Assembly: GCA_022036555.1 (NCBI GenBank)
Contig: CM039133.1
Coordinates: 40,996,718-41,060,717, forward strand
Length of the DNA stretch: 64,000 nucleotides
Origin: Microstegium vimineum
Taxonomy: Eukaryota; Streptophyta; Magnoliopsida; Poales; Poaceae
Reading direction: 5' to 3'
In this document: positions 24,452-33,639 of the stretch, piece after piece
Layout of the letters: each line of letters begins with the position of its first letter
How positions within the stretch are numbered: position 1 is the stretch's first letter
Program-made: the position numbers and the translations under genes
The notes under the pieces: model-generated
Told to the model about the DNA's origin: nothing
The model's database searches: none
What the model saw: only the letters and a program-made list of their open reading frames with translations

Positions 24452-25691
24452 TGTTAGGAATATGCCCTAGAGCTAATCATGTAGATGATTATATTCCGAT
24501 TGTATCCATGATTAATATAGTGTTCTTTGAATATCCATTATAGACAACTGGTATTGATTGACGATTATGTGAATTGTTTGTGGAACTCAATTACCTGAAT
24601 GGTTATTCTAAAAGTTGTCCCTGGTCGGCATTCTTGTAAGAGCACACTTGAATATTAGACCAACACATGTATTAGTTGATGGCTATGTTTCACAAGTCAT
24701 AGACATGGAGATGTCAAACTAATAATGTGGGCACATGTGAGACATGTAGGCTGGACTGACCCAACAAGAGAAAGTCTCTATTCATGTCATGTACGTTATG
24801 TCCTTAGACCTGAGATTGTGGTATGTACTCAAGATGTGAAACGATCTACTTAGAGACTATCAAACGCTACTCCGTAATTGGGTAGTTATAAAGGTGGTCC
24901 TTGGGTGGTCGGGAAACATGTTATGAGACATAGACAATCAAGATGGAATTTGCCCCTCTCTTCGTGAGAGAGATATCACTAGATCACTCATGTGATTGGA
25001 TCAACAAATGCATGGCCGTGCTTGGGTTAAGTGTTAACCCACGAGTTGAACCATATATCGAGTGGCAAAGGGAATAACTTGTACATGGTCATAGTGGTTC
25101 GTCTGATATGATCATAGCGTATGCATAGGAGTTGACACGCCTTGCTAGAGGCCGCTATCAACTATTAGTCGAGTAAGAGTACTTGGGCCATGTCTATGTA
25201 TGCGTGAGCCCATAGGGTCGCACGCTTAAGGGGCTGGAAGCCTAATTCGGGTTGGACCCGAATTAGACTAGGTTTAGGGTTACTAATGGGCCTCCACCGT
25301 GGGAGCTCGTCAGGACGCCTATATAAGCAAGGGGTGGGCGCAGGGCGAATTAATCCACGCCTTTTGGCAGCCGCCGTCGCTCCCCACGCTCGCGCCTTTT
25401 GCTCCTCGCGGACCTAGCAGTCCGGAGGCGCAACGCTTCCTCCCTGCACATGTGGGATTCCTCGGAGGTGCTGCATCTGGAGCACAAGGACGAACCGCGC
25501 GAAGGGGACGTTGAGACGGACGACCACGCAACTGCACTGCCTGCTGCGACGCGCACGACTACATCAAGTCGTCTTCCGCTGCACCTGCGCGTCTAGTGGT
25601 AATCTCGTAACCTATGGCTAGCAGTAGATCCTGGTTTATGAGGTCGAAAAGTTTTGTTTTCCAACTAGCGTAGCAACCTCGTATTCCATCA
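24452..25691 (+). repeat. 3' LTR of the copia element
   Basis: 1240 bp, about 99% identical to the 5' LTR. Most visible differences are single transitions; one indel lies in the run near the ctcgcgcc segment. Confidence 0.95.
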
Positions 25692-26249
25692 CTTGTCCCT
25701 TGTAATCACGGCGACCTGGTTGCTGAAAACTGCAATCACCTGGCGTGGCTTGAGCAGCTCTCCCATAGGCCCCACTTCAAGGATCTCGTGGACTTCCTCG
25801 CTCCTGTCGATCTTGTGCCTCCCATGTTCACCCCTCCTCCACTTGGTTCCCTTAGACTTGGAGGGAGCCGGGGCCTCTTCTTCTCCGACTACACCAAAAT
25901 CGAGCATCAGAGTAGAACCCGGTACCTATTGTTCAGAGAAACTTGCATTCAAGTTTTGAACCACTTTGGCATACATCGCAAGAAGCCAGTTGGTTGCTAC
26001 CTCGGCGTGGACGCTATCTCGGCTCGGAACCCGGGACACACTTTCACCCTCGACCCATGGTTCCCAACTCGGATCAGCTTCCTCTGTGCGACGCTTCTTT
26101 GTTCTCGGAGGGGTAATAGAGACTTGGCTCTCTAGTGAGGTTGAAGAGGGACTTGGGGTAGGTGTTTTCCATTCGTCCGGGTTCTCCATTTGTAATCTAA
26201 GTAGAATTGCTAGTTTAGCATTATAGGACTTACTGCAGCAAGACAAGTT

Positions 26250-26800
26250 AAAAGCATAAACATGTTTAAGGTAAAATTGCTCTCAAAATAGCGGGTTACT
26301 GCAAAGCAGCCGTCCAATGCTACGTGGTGATCACGGATCATCGACTAACGTGACAGCCATCTTACCAAAATGTTTAGAGCAATGTAATAAGTGTATAGAA
26401 AACATAACATGTGTCGAGAGCAATGATAACAAGTGTTCATAGCAATGATAACAAGTGTTCATAGCAATGATAACAAGTGGTCATAGCAATATAACAAGTG
26501 TTAAGAGGTAACAAGAAGCTAGTAGTCTAGGAGTAACAAGTACAAGTAACAAATATCACTATGACTACCAAGACTGTCACGTTATTGTCTCACTACACCG
26601 GTTTCTATCATCGAGCAATAAAGAAATCCGCCCAATTGTGCAATCACTCCCAAGTATATATTGATACTAGCAGATTGCACAATTCCAAGTTATCTCAAAT
26701 GTAAATGAAGCAAGGCAACTGGTAACTCACAGAGGGTTAGCAGGAGCACCCAAGTTATCTGAATATCCCAATCACACCCAAGATAAATACCAGAGGATCA
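26250..26800. other. Spacer upstream of CACTA-A gene 2, with a 22-bp tandem repeat
   Basis: Non-coding. At 26419-26503 the 22-bp unit agcaatgataacaagtgttc plus two bases occurs in four exact-period copies (starts 26419, 26441, 26463, 26485). It lies upstream of the leftward gene-2 start, so a promoter or leader position is possible. Confidence 0.7.
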
Positions 26801-27450
26801 GCAGGAGCACCACCAAGAGAAAGAGCACCACAACACAACACAACAGCACCACCAGCAGAACAACAGCACCACGCAGCACAACACCACAAGTAGCATCACG
26901 AGCAGAACAACACAGTAGCACCACCAGCAGAACACTGGAAGCACCAGTAGCACAACACAACAGCAGCAAGAGCACAACAATAGCACAACATAGCAGCACC
27001 ATGTAGGCACAACACCAAGGAGGCACAACACCGAGGAGGCACAGCACCGAGAGCGGCGGACGACGGGGAGGGGCAAAGGAGCCCGCGACGGCGGCGATGG
27101 CCCTCGGACCTAGGGTTCCGAGCGGCGGCACAACACCGAGGAGGCATAGCACCGAGAGCGGCGGACGATGGGGAGGGGCAGAGGAGCCCGCGATGGCGGC
27201 GATGGCCCCCGGACCTAGGGTTCCGAGCGGCTGCACAACACCAAGGAGGCACAACACCGAGAGCGGCAGACGACAGCAGAGGACCCGTGATGGCGGCAAT
27301 GCCCCCGGAGCTAGGGTTCCCGGCGAGGAGCTGAGGGTGCAGACGACAAGGATGGGACGGAGATGAGGAGGATGCGGACAACGAGGAGGGTGCGGACGAC
27401 GAGGGTGCGGCGGTAATGGCGCGCGGCGGCGGCGATGGAAACAATTGGCA
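26800..27450 (+). repeat. CAC/CAA low-complexity tract and 105-bp GC-rich tandem repeat in CACTA-A
   Basis: 26800-27000 is a run of agcaccacaacac-like units. From about 27040 a 105-bp unit is repeated three times (the marker accgagagcggc occurs at about 27046, 27151 and 27256), including gatggcccccggacctaggg. Long Gly/Arg- or Ser/Pro/Leu-rich frames here are artefacts of composition. The block has the same relative place as the GC-rich block of CACTA-B. Confidence 0.78.
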
Positions 27451-27524
27451 GCCCTTCGGGGTAGAGAGCTAATGAACCGCGGACTTAGAATTTTCGAACC
27501 GGCACAGAGAATTTATGTACAGAA

Positions 27525-27660
27525 GAGTTTACCGCAGCGGGCAACCTAAACTCCCGCCGCGGTAAATGATTTACCGCATCAGGCGCTTTACGATGCCCGC
27601 TGTGGTAAATATTTACCGCTACGGGCGTTTAGGTTGCTCGCTGCGGTAAATTTTGTTTGA
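27525..27660. repeat. Internal cluster of subterminal-type repeats in CACTA-A
   Basis: Six alternating copies of the A-type motif (ttaccgcagcgggc and inverted forms such as gcccgctgtggtaaat) lie about 3 kb from the nearest terminus. They sit between the end of gene 1 and the GC-rich leader side of gene 2. CACTA-B has the equivalent cluster at 11183-11268 built from its own motif. Confidence 0.9.
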
Positions 27661-27841
27661 CTTCAAAGTTTTTAAAGTCTACAATGTTTGACTTCAAGTT
27701 TTTAAATTCTAAATGCATTCAAATATAAAAGCTATAAATACAAAGTTCGTGAAACTCATCAAAATCTATATTTATAACTAGGTTCACATGTCACATACTT
27801 GTATTGGGTCTACATTTTTACAAAAAAGTGTGGCATACATC

Positions 27842-29798
27842 TCATTTTGGTGCGGGAGCTTTCACGACCCTCTTCTCATTACCACTCCGCGCCCAGGGAT
27901 TCATCTTGCTATGCTTGCAACTAACCTCGACTACCTTGATCTTCTTTTGATGATCTGGAAAAAGCTAGAGCTCCGCGTAGTTGTTGTACTGCTCGGGGCT
28001 TTGCACCCCATCAGCTCCCACTATCCGTTGCTTTCCGGACACAACCACGTGCTTCTTTGTATCCGGTGGATAGATATAGTACGCCACTTGTGCTACATTG
28101 GTTGCTAGTACCCATTGGTCATCTTTGTAGCCCGTGCTTTTGAGGTTCACGGTGGTTAACCCATAATTGTCCACTACAACTGATTTCGGGTTGACCCAAT
28201 GGCACTTGAAACCGGTTATGCGTAAGTTGAGTCCATAGTCAAGGTCCCTTTGATCTTCCCCGATAGTGAGAAGAGACCGGGGTAATCAATGATGGTGACA
28301 AAGATGATGGCTTTAAGTGTGAAGCTCTCCTTTTTGGACGCATCTATCATCTCGACACCAACATCGAATATCATCTGCATTTCCTCCATGAGCGGCTCTA
28401 GGAGGACATCTATATCATTATCGGGCTGCCTCGGTCTAGAGATAAGCATCATCAACATAAGGTACCTGCGCTTCAGACACACCCAGGGAGGTAGGTTGTA
28501 GATGCTGAGAACGACCGGTCAAGTACTCTGCGAGCTGCTTAGCTCACCGAACGGGTTCATCCCTCGGTACTCAACGCAAACCGGACATGTCTGGGCTCGT
28601 CACGAAACTCAGGGTAGTCGTTATCGAAATCCTTCCACTGCTGTCCATCGGACGGGTGTCATAGCTTGCCATCGTTCTTGACCCGATCAGGAGATGCATG
28701 CCATGACATCAGCTTCGCATCCTCTGGATTCCCGAACAGTGCACGCAGACGATCGACCACAGGTAGGTACCACACAGATAGCGCGGGGCTTTTCCTCCGC
28801 GTGTAACCCTCTTCTTCCTTGTCTTGCTGAGCCGAGATCTGCTTGGCCGCAGCACTAGTCTTCTTCTTGTTGTTGTTCGAAAGAATGTCCTCTGCATCCA
28901 CGCGACAACCGGCATTCCTCTTGTACCGACTAAATCCACAGTGTGGACAACTAGTCATGTTCTCATACTTCTTGCTCTGGTACATAATGCAGTGGTTAGG
29001 GCAGGCATCAAACTTTCTAATTTTGATCACCACTGGACGGATCAGCTTCTTCGCTCGATATGTATTAGCTTGAACCTTGTTACCCATGGGGTACGTCGTA
29101 GAAAGGTAACTTAATAGCTCATTGAAGCCAATGTCTGACCAACCATGTCGAGCCTTCATCATCAATAGATGGAGGTTGAAACGGAGCACCGTGCACCCCT
29201 CCGGATATTTTCCACCATCCTGATACAGAGGATCAACTGCCGCCTGGTTCATCTCTCTAAAATTCTCCAACCACTTTGGGCTGCCAAACATAACATCATC
29301 CTCATCGATGTGGTTGATCAGGTCCTCAAAGAGCTGGACATCTTCGGGTTCCCTCAAAGTAGCATCTTCAGTAGTGTCACCATCATCGGCACCATCATTT
29401 GGAATGTTCTCGAGCAGTTCATCCACTGTGATGTAGTCACGAGAATTGTTGCTGTCGTCGGTGGCGGCTGGCACTGGTGGCACCGAAGGTGGTGGTGGTT
29501 GAACATAATCTTGGTTGTTCACCGTCGCCGTCGACGAGCTCACTCCAGATACACCGCAACTCGCATCGAGACTTTCACCATGAGAAGTCCAAACCATGTA
29601 ACCCTCCATAAAACCATTGACAATCAGATGTGATTGCACCGTACCATCTGGGTAGCCTCTGAGGTTCCAACATTTAGAACATGGACATATGGTAGTCGTC
29701 CGCTTCAAACTAGCACGATGAGCTTTCACAACTGCCATAAACTTCCTCAATTCGCTAAGGTACCGAAGATCAAGCACTCTATCAATGTACCTGTCCAT
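27842..29798 (-). pseudogene. CACTA-A gene 1: TNPD/TNP2-like transposase with a large internal deletion
   Basis: Starts MDRYIDRVLD (transposase-associated domain, with CPCSKCWNLRGY). The N-terminal half of Transposase_21 follows (CPNHCIMYQSKKYENMTSCP, HCGFSRYKRNAGC, LSVWYLPVVDRLRALFGNPE). A frame change lies near 28655. The protein then runs to DYPGLFSLSGKIKG and, within a few codons and in another frame, continues as the C-terminal DUF4216 part (GFKCHWVNPKSVVVDNYGLT; VVSGKQRIVGADGVQSPEQ). In CACTA-B the same two points are about 1.5 kb apart and enclose the catalytic remainder plus DUF4218, so that block is deleted here. The stop is TGA at 27842-27844, with one further in-frame TAG near 27963. 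Not expected to encode an active transposase. Confidence 0.86.
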
Positions 29799-29895
29799 CG
29801 TAGCTTAACACACGACAAAACAACAAAGTGTTATATAAAAAAATAGATCTACTTCATGAATCTAGATAATTAGACACACATGATGAGACATATAA

Positions 29896-30372
29896 CACTA
29901 AAAAAGTGTGAATAAAAGAGAGAAAGAGAGGTGTGTGGAAGAGCAATCATGTAACTCTTATTGTCCTCTCCTCCCCAAATCAAAGCTCTAAAACTCAATT
30001 TGATGATTTAGTGAAAAAATTCAGGCAAAAACACCGCCCCCAACAAGATGAGAGAGATCAAGTCAAAACTTTAGCGCACATATATATCACACGGTGAATC
30101 TAGATTAAAAACACAAGTTTTATATATCTAGTACATGGATCTATGAAGATTCTAGACTAAAAACACAAACTAGATCTAGATCCATGCATGGTGGATCCAT
30201 GGATCTAGATCTAGATCCACATGAGGAATTGCACTAAAAAGTGAGAAAATGAGAGGGAAAGAGGGGTGGGAGAGCAATCATGTATCTCTTATCGTGTCCT
30301 ACTCCCCCAAATCAAAGCTGTAAAACTCAATTTGAAGATTTGATGAAAAAATCGGGCAAAACCTCCCCCCTA
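29896..30372. repeat. Direct duplication of the gene-1 leader in CACTA-A
   Basis: Two copies of about 142 bp (29896-30040 and 30232-30372). They share agagcaatcatgta, ccccaaatcaaagct, aaaactcaatttga and a C-rich end. They lie between the right subterminal array and gene 1, the same place as the unrelated duplicated leader in CACTA-B. Confidence 0.85.
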
Positions 30373-30434
30373 TGTTTTGGAAGAGGAGAAGGTCATGGGG
30401 AAGAAGAAGGGAGGGCTGCTGCTATATATAGGAC

Positions 30435-30612
30435 GGGGGTAACCGCAGCGGGCCACGTAACCCGCCCGCTGCGGTAAATGAGCATCTACCGCAGCGGGCA
30501 GCATAACTCGACCGCTGCGGTAAATCAATTTACCGCAACGGGCGCCGTATGCTACCCGCTGCGGTGAGGATGAATGGCGCCGTATGCTACCCACTGCGGT
30601 AAATCATTTCTA
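30435..30612. repeat. Right subterminal repeat array of CACTA-A
   Basis: Alternating copies of accgcagcgggc and cccgctgcggtaa up to 10 bp from the terminus. The last part holds a small unrelated patch, gaggatgaatggcg at 30566-30579, which recurs just outside the element. Confidence 0.88.
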
Positions 30613-30623
30613 TAGTAGTGCGT

Positions 30624-31818
30624 CCGCGGCGAGGATGAATGGCGGCGGGAAAATCTCGCACGCTCCCAGGCATCGCGGCAAATTTCCACGGGCTCGCGCG
30701 CACGTCCATCTCACGTGCCTTCACGCCACCTTGCACGCCTCCGCGCCGCCTAGCGCCTAGATGGGCGACTACACCCCTAGGCCAGGCGAAGGGGCTCGAC
30801 TCGCATCTAATCACGACTAATCGTGCCTAGGTGAGAGCCTAGCGAAACTTTGAATTTGACCGAGCGAGATAAGTTGGAGCACTTGATCCTTCACATGTGG
30901 TCTTCACCATCCATAATCCTAATCACTTGGCTCCATACTTGATGTTGTCTCAGATCCATACGTAGAGACAATAGATTAGTACTTAGGGTTTCATCAATTA
31001 CTCAAAATCAAACTTGAGCTTTCAAATCCATAAGGACATTTTGTATTAACCTTTGTGTCTTACATTTTTGCTAGATTTGGTCATTTTGATATGTTTATAA
31101 CTTTTTTTATTTCTTTAAGTTACAAGGATGAATCTTTACTTTGATTTGCAAAAGTCTAAGTTCAAGATAACAATGCAATATATAGTAACTAACGTGCATG
31201 GTCAACAATCTAAGAAACAAAATGGGTCTAACAAAAATTGGGCTGCAATTAACTCAATCCAAACCAAATAGGCTTTATTGAGTCTAAGCCCAAATAAGTA
31301 GGATGAACTGATCCCATTTAGGCCAATTGGGTAGGGTAACTTATAACAATTAATTTTGTTACAACAAACGTGCCACATCATCTAACAAGTTTGCCATGGC
31401 ATGTATTCCACATTGTAGTCTACTAGTCCATGTGTCAAAGCATTATGCATTATGACATTTTCTGTGAAGATTGCAAGCGTTATAATTGGTTTTCATGAAA
31501 ACATGATCATCACCAAATCTACAATTCTCTTTTGTTTTCCCATTGAAGGTGTTTAGAGACACATCTTGTATAACTATAATTTTTCTTAACAAGGACGTCA
31601 TGCCATGGATTAGGTACTGTGAGGAAATAACTCCTCATATTAATGACAATATCTAGTAATTGCATCATGCATATATGTTGTAATATTATATAATTAGAAC
31701 ATTTTTGGTGCATTTCCTTCGACTAAATGGGCCACGTTACATACAAGAGCAAGTGAGTCAAATACTTTTGTATTTATTAATATTGTTGAAACAAGAAAAT
31801 AACAATAGGGAAGTATTA
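30624..31818. other. Right flank of CACTA-A; no gene seen
   Basis: Starts with about 200 bp of GC-rich sequence (to about 30840) and continues AT-rich. Short frames show no family resemblance. It ends at the stop codon of the cysteine-rich peptide gene and should contain that gene's 3' UTR. Confidence 0.45.
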
Positions 31819-32193
31819 TTATTGAAGTAGAACCACTGGGCTTGCGGGGTCTTGGACTTCGGAGCTTGGTGGTGGGGCACTCATTCGGCAGCAACATTGG
31901 TCAGGAAAAGGAGGAGTCCTCTTGCAAAAGGCAGATTTAAATTGGTGCTCTCCGTACCACACTCGACATAGTTGGATATTACAATTTCTAGGAACACATT
32001 GTTGTTGTAGCACATCACAACGTACATCATCTGTAAAATGGCTTGTTAGAGTATTTTGTCAACTCAATATATTGCATATAAAAAGTATGTATCTACCTCT
32101 CATGGGAAATGATGTTGATTGTATAATCATGACAAACACAAGAGCAACTATAAGGCATACATTCCCCATTGTGCCACATCCAGAGGCTGCCAT
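31819..32193 (-). CDS. Small secreted cysteine-rich peptide, two exons
   Basis: Exon 1 (32097-32193) and exon 2 (31819-32030) join by a GT-AG intron in phase 1 to give 102 residues. Residues 10-28 are strongly hydrophobic (NVCLIVALVFVMIIQSTSF), typical of a signal peptide. The mature part has eight cysteines at 37, 44, 49, 54, 68, 78, 79 and 80, a pattern C-x6-C-x4-C-x4-C-x13-C-x9-CCC, followed by a Pro/Ser-rich tail. A TATA box lies 52-61 bp upstream of the ATG. The compact structure, secretion signal and even-numbered cysteines resemble plant defensin-like and other reproductive or defence signalling peptides, but the spacing does not clearly fit one named family. The function is unknown; the gene itself looks intact. 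Confidence 0.75.
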
Positions 32194-32244
32194 GATTTGA
32201 GGAAAGAACAACCTGCAAATATCCTTGATAAGTTACTTATATGG

Positions 32245-32254
32245 TATTTATATA
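32245..32254 (-). promoter_or_regulatory. TATA box of the cysteine-rich peptide gene
   Basis: On the minus strand the sequence reads TATATAAATA, a consensus plant TATA box, 52-61 bp upstream of the ATG at 32193. It leaves room for a 5' UTR of 20-30 nt. Confidence 0.7.
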
Positions 32255-32297
32255 GAAGAATGGACTATGATATAATAAATATACTAGTTATTCTTAC

Positions 32298-33270
32298 CTA
32301 TATTAATGTTTGCATATCTCTGACTGTTTTGTAATCTTGATCAATTCAAATACTAAATATGTTTCAAGGGTATTCAAATATTAAATGTGACCATATCTAG
32401 GTTACATATATAGTATTCTTTATTACCTTATCATATTCCCTTCATAGTGTCATTAATTGTTTTGAATTAGATCAACATGGTCCAATACTATTCTTGAACA
32501 CATCATTCGTGTTGGCCTTAACTCTCATTTGGCATTGATTAATTGTTGGCAGACCAAATGATTATGTTTATTTATGAAAATAAACATGACATTGCTTTGT
32601 GTGGATGATTATTTTTTCCTTATTGCATGCCTTCATCTATGTTAATGTTTGCATATCTCAATGGCATGTTTTATAATCTTGATACAAATACTAAATTTGA
32701 TCATTTCCAGGATATATATAGTCTTTTTTATTACCTTGAATCAAATTATCTTCATAGTGTCATTTATTTCTTTTAAATCAATCCAACATGGTCTAATACT
32801 ATTCTAGAACACATCATTCGTGGAAGCCTTAACTCTCATTAGGCATTGATTAATTATTGGCAGACCGAGCGATTATTTTTCTTTGTGAAAATAAACTTGA
32901 AATTTATTTTATATGGATGATTATATTTTTCTCCTTGTTGCATGTCCATGTCTATATTAATGTTTGCATATCTCAGTGGAATGTTTTGGAATCTTGATAG
33001 ATTCAAATACTAAATGTGAAAATATCTGGGTTATACTTATAGTCTTCTTTATTACCTTTAATCACATTGCCTCCATAGTGTCATTAAATGCTTTTGAACT
33101 AGTTCAACATGGTCTAATACTATTCTAAAGAACATAATTTTGTTGGCCTTGACCCTCATCATGAATCAATTAATTGTGTGCAGACCAAGCAATTATGCCT
33201 CTTTATGAATATAAACTTCATATGGAACTACGTGAATGATTATTTTTCTCCTTGTTGTATGCATATTCAT
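32298..33270 (+). repeat. Three-copy tandem repeat of about 320 bp upstream of the peptide gene
   Basis: Copies begin at 32298, 32637 and 32952, each with ctat(a/g)ttaatgtttgcatatctc. They share internal landmarks in the same order: atagtgtcatt, tcaacatggtc, aatactattct, attaatt and cagacca. The copies are diverged (many substitutions and small indels), so the array is old. The first copy starts about 45 bp beyond the TATA box of the minus-strand peptide gene. Confidence 0.88.
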
Positions 33271-33639
33271 TGTAAAAATATGTTCTTGTAAATTTAGTAG
33301 TAATTTTTTTTGCAATCCTCTTTCTAAGGAAAATGGCATAGCATTGAATAATTTAGATCTTGTTTAGTTTTGTGGGGATTTTAGGGGGTTAAAGGGATTA
33401 ACTCATCTCTTCTTTTTGGAATTAAGTTGGTGATTTGATTTTGTCAATAAGGACGGCGAAGATCATGACTAACATAATCATAATATCATATGAATGATGA
33501 ACATAACATAGAAAAGATGAATATAACATTGAATTAGATAAAAATTTTACAAGAGGATGAACAAGAATACAATTCTAGTACAACTCACCAAGACAACTTG
33601 GGAGCGGAAGACTAGCTTGATAATTGATATGACCTATCT
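33271..33639. other. AT-rich spacer; no gene seen
   Basis: Contains a stretch near 33356-33410 (gatcttgtttagttttgtgg followed by gggattttagggggtt) that resembles one end of a grass MITE, but no matching partner end was found. Confidence 0.35.

Larger units (their letters stand above)
18487..25691 (+). mobile_element. Ty1/copia LTR retrotransposon, young but defective
   Basis: Two LTRs (18487-19727 and 24452-25691) begin TGTTAGGA and end CA. They are flanked by a perfect 5-bp duplication CTTGT (18482-18486 and 25692-25696), with a primer-binding site after the 5' LTR and a purine tract before the 3' LTR. Total length is 7205 bp. The gag-protease-integrase-RT-RNase H order identifies Ty1/copia. 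By eye the LTRs differ at about 13 positions plus one indel in 1240 bp, about 1%, which means a recent insertion. The internal region carries three stop codons, one frameshift, a lost integrase catalytic residue and an RNase H deletion. It sits in gene 2 of CACTA-A. Confidence 0.96.
7748..26189 (-). pseudogene. CACTA-A gene 2: Transposase_24 (Ptta/En-Spm) region followed by Ulp1-like C48 protease region, split by two transposons
   Basis: Second gene of element A, read leftward. The N-terminal segment at about 25697-26189 begins MENPDEW. It is followed by the Transposase_24-like block at 17902-18486 (ITWPHWHSIPEDYKGLIW; WVMHVAG; further on KKNKWPHHSG). A Pro-rich linker and helical region lie at 16549-17157. 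A Ulp1/C48 cysteine protease region follows: catalytic His in GHWVAYLIYP and Asp in VIFDSL near 16060-16110, then PVGSKACGLYTYEHLR with the catalytic Cys near 8030. The stop is at 7748-7750. The copia element interrupts a Lys codon: joining the flanks and dropping one CTTGT copy restores VITRDK-VEITWPHW. CACTA-B interrupts an exon after KDPKCW; dropping one GAT copy restores the frame. Exon borders in the middle are not all resolved. The exact role of the protease in transposition is unknown. Confidence 0.78.
7270..30620 (-). mobile_element. CACTA (En/Spm) transposon A, host of two nested insertions
   Basis: The left terminus reads CACTACTACAC and the right terminus, read in reverse, CACTACTATAG. 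The element is flanked by a perfect 3-bp duplication, CGT (7267-7269 and 30621-30623), as expected for CACTA transposition. Both ends carry arrays of the motif ttaccgcagcgggc in alternating orientation. Total span is 23,351 bp. Subtracting CACTA-B and the copia element with their target duplications leaves about 8.5 kb. Gene 1 (TNPD-like) is transcribed leftward from the right end; gene 2 (Transposase_24 plus Ulp1-like) follows on the same strand. Gene 1 has an internal deletion and gene 2 carries two insertions, so the copy should be non-autonomous. Confidence 0.93.

Noticed and set aside
26772..27444. Frames of 175-182 residues on the minus strand of CACTA-A
   Set aside because: They come from the CAC/CAA tract and the 105-bp GC-rich repeat; no family resemblance.
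32298..33270. CRISPR-like or satellite centromere array
   Set aside because: Only three diverged units of about 320 bp without spacers in a plant genome; a plain tandem duplication is sufficient.
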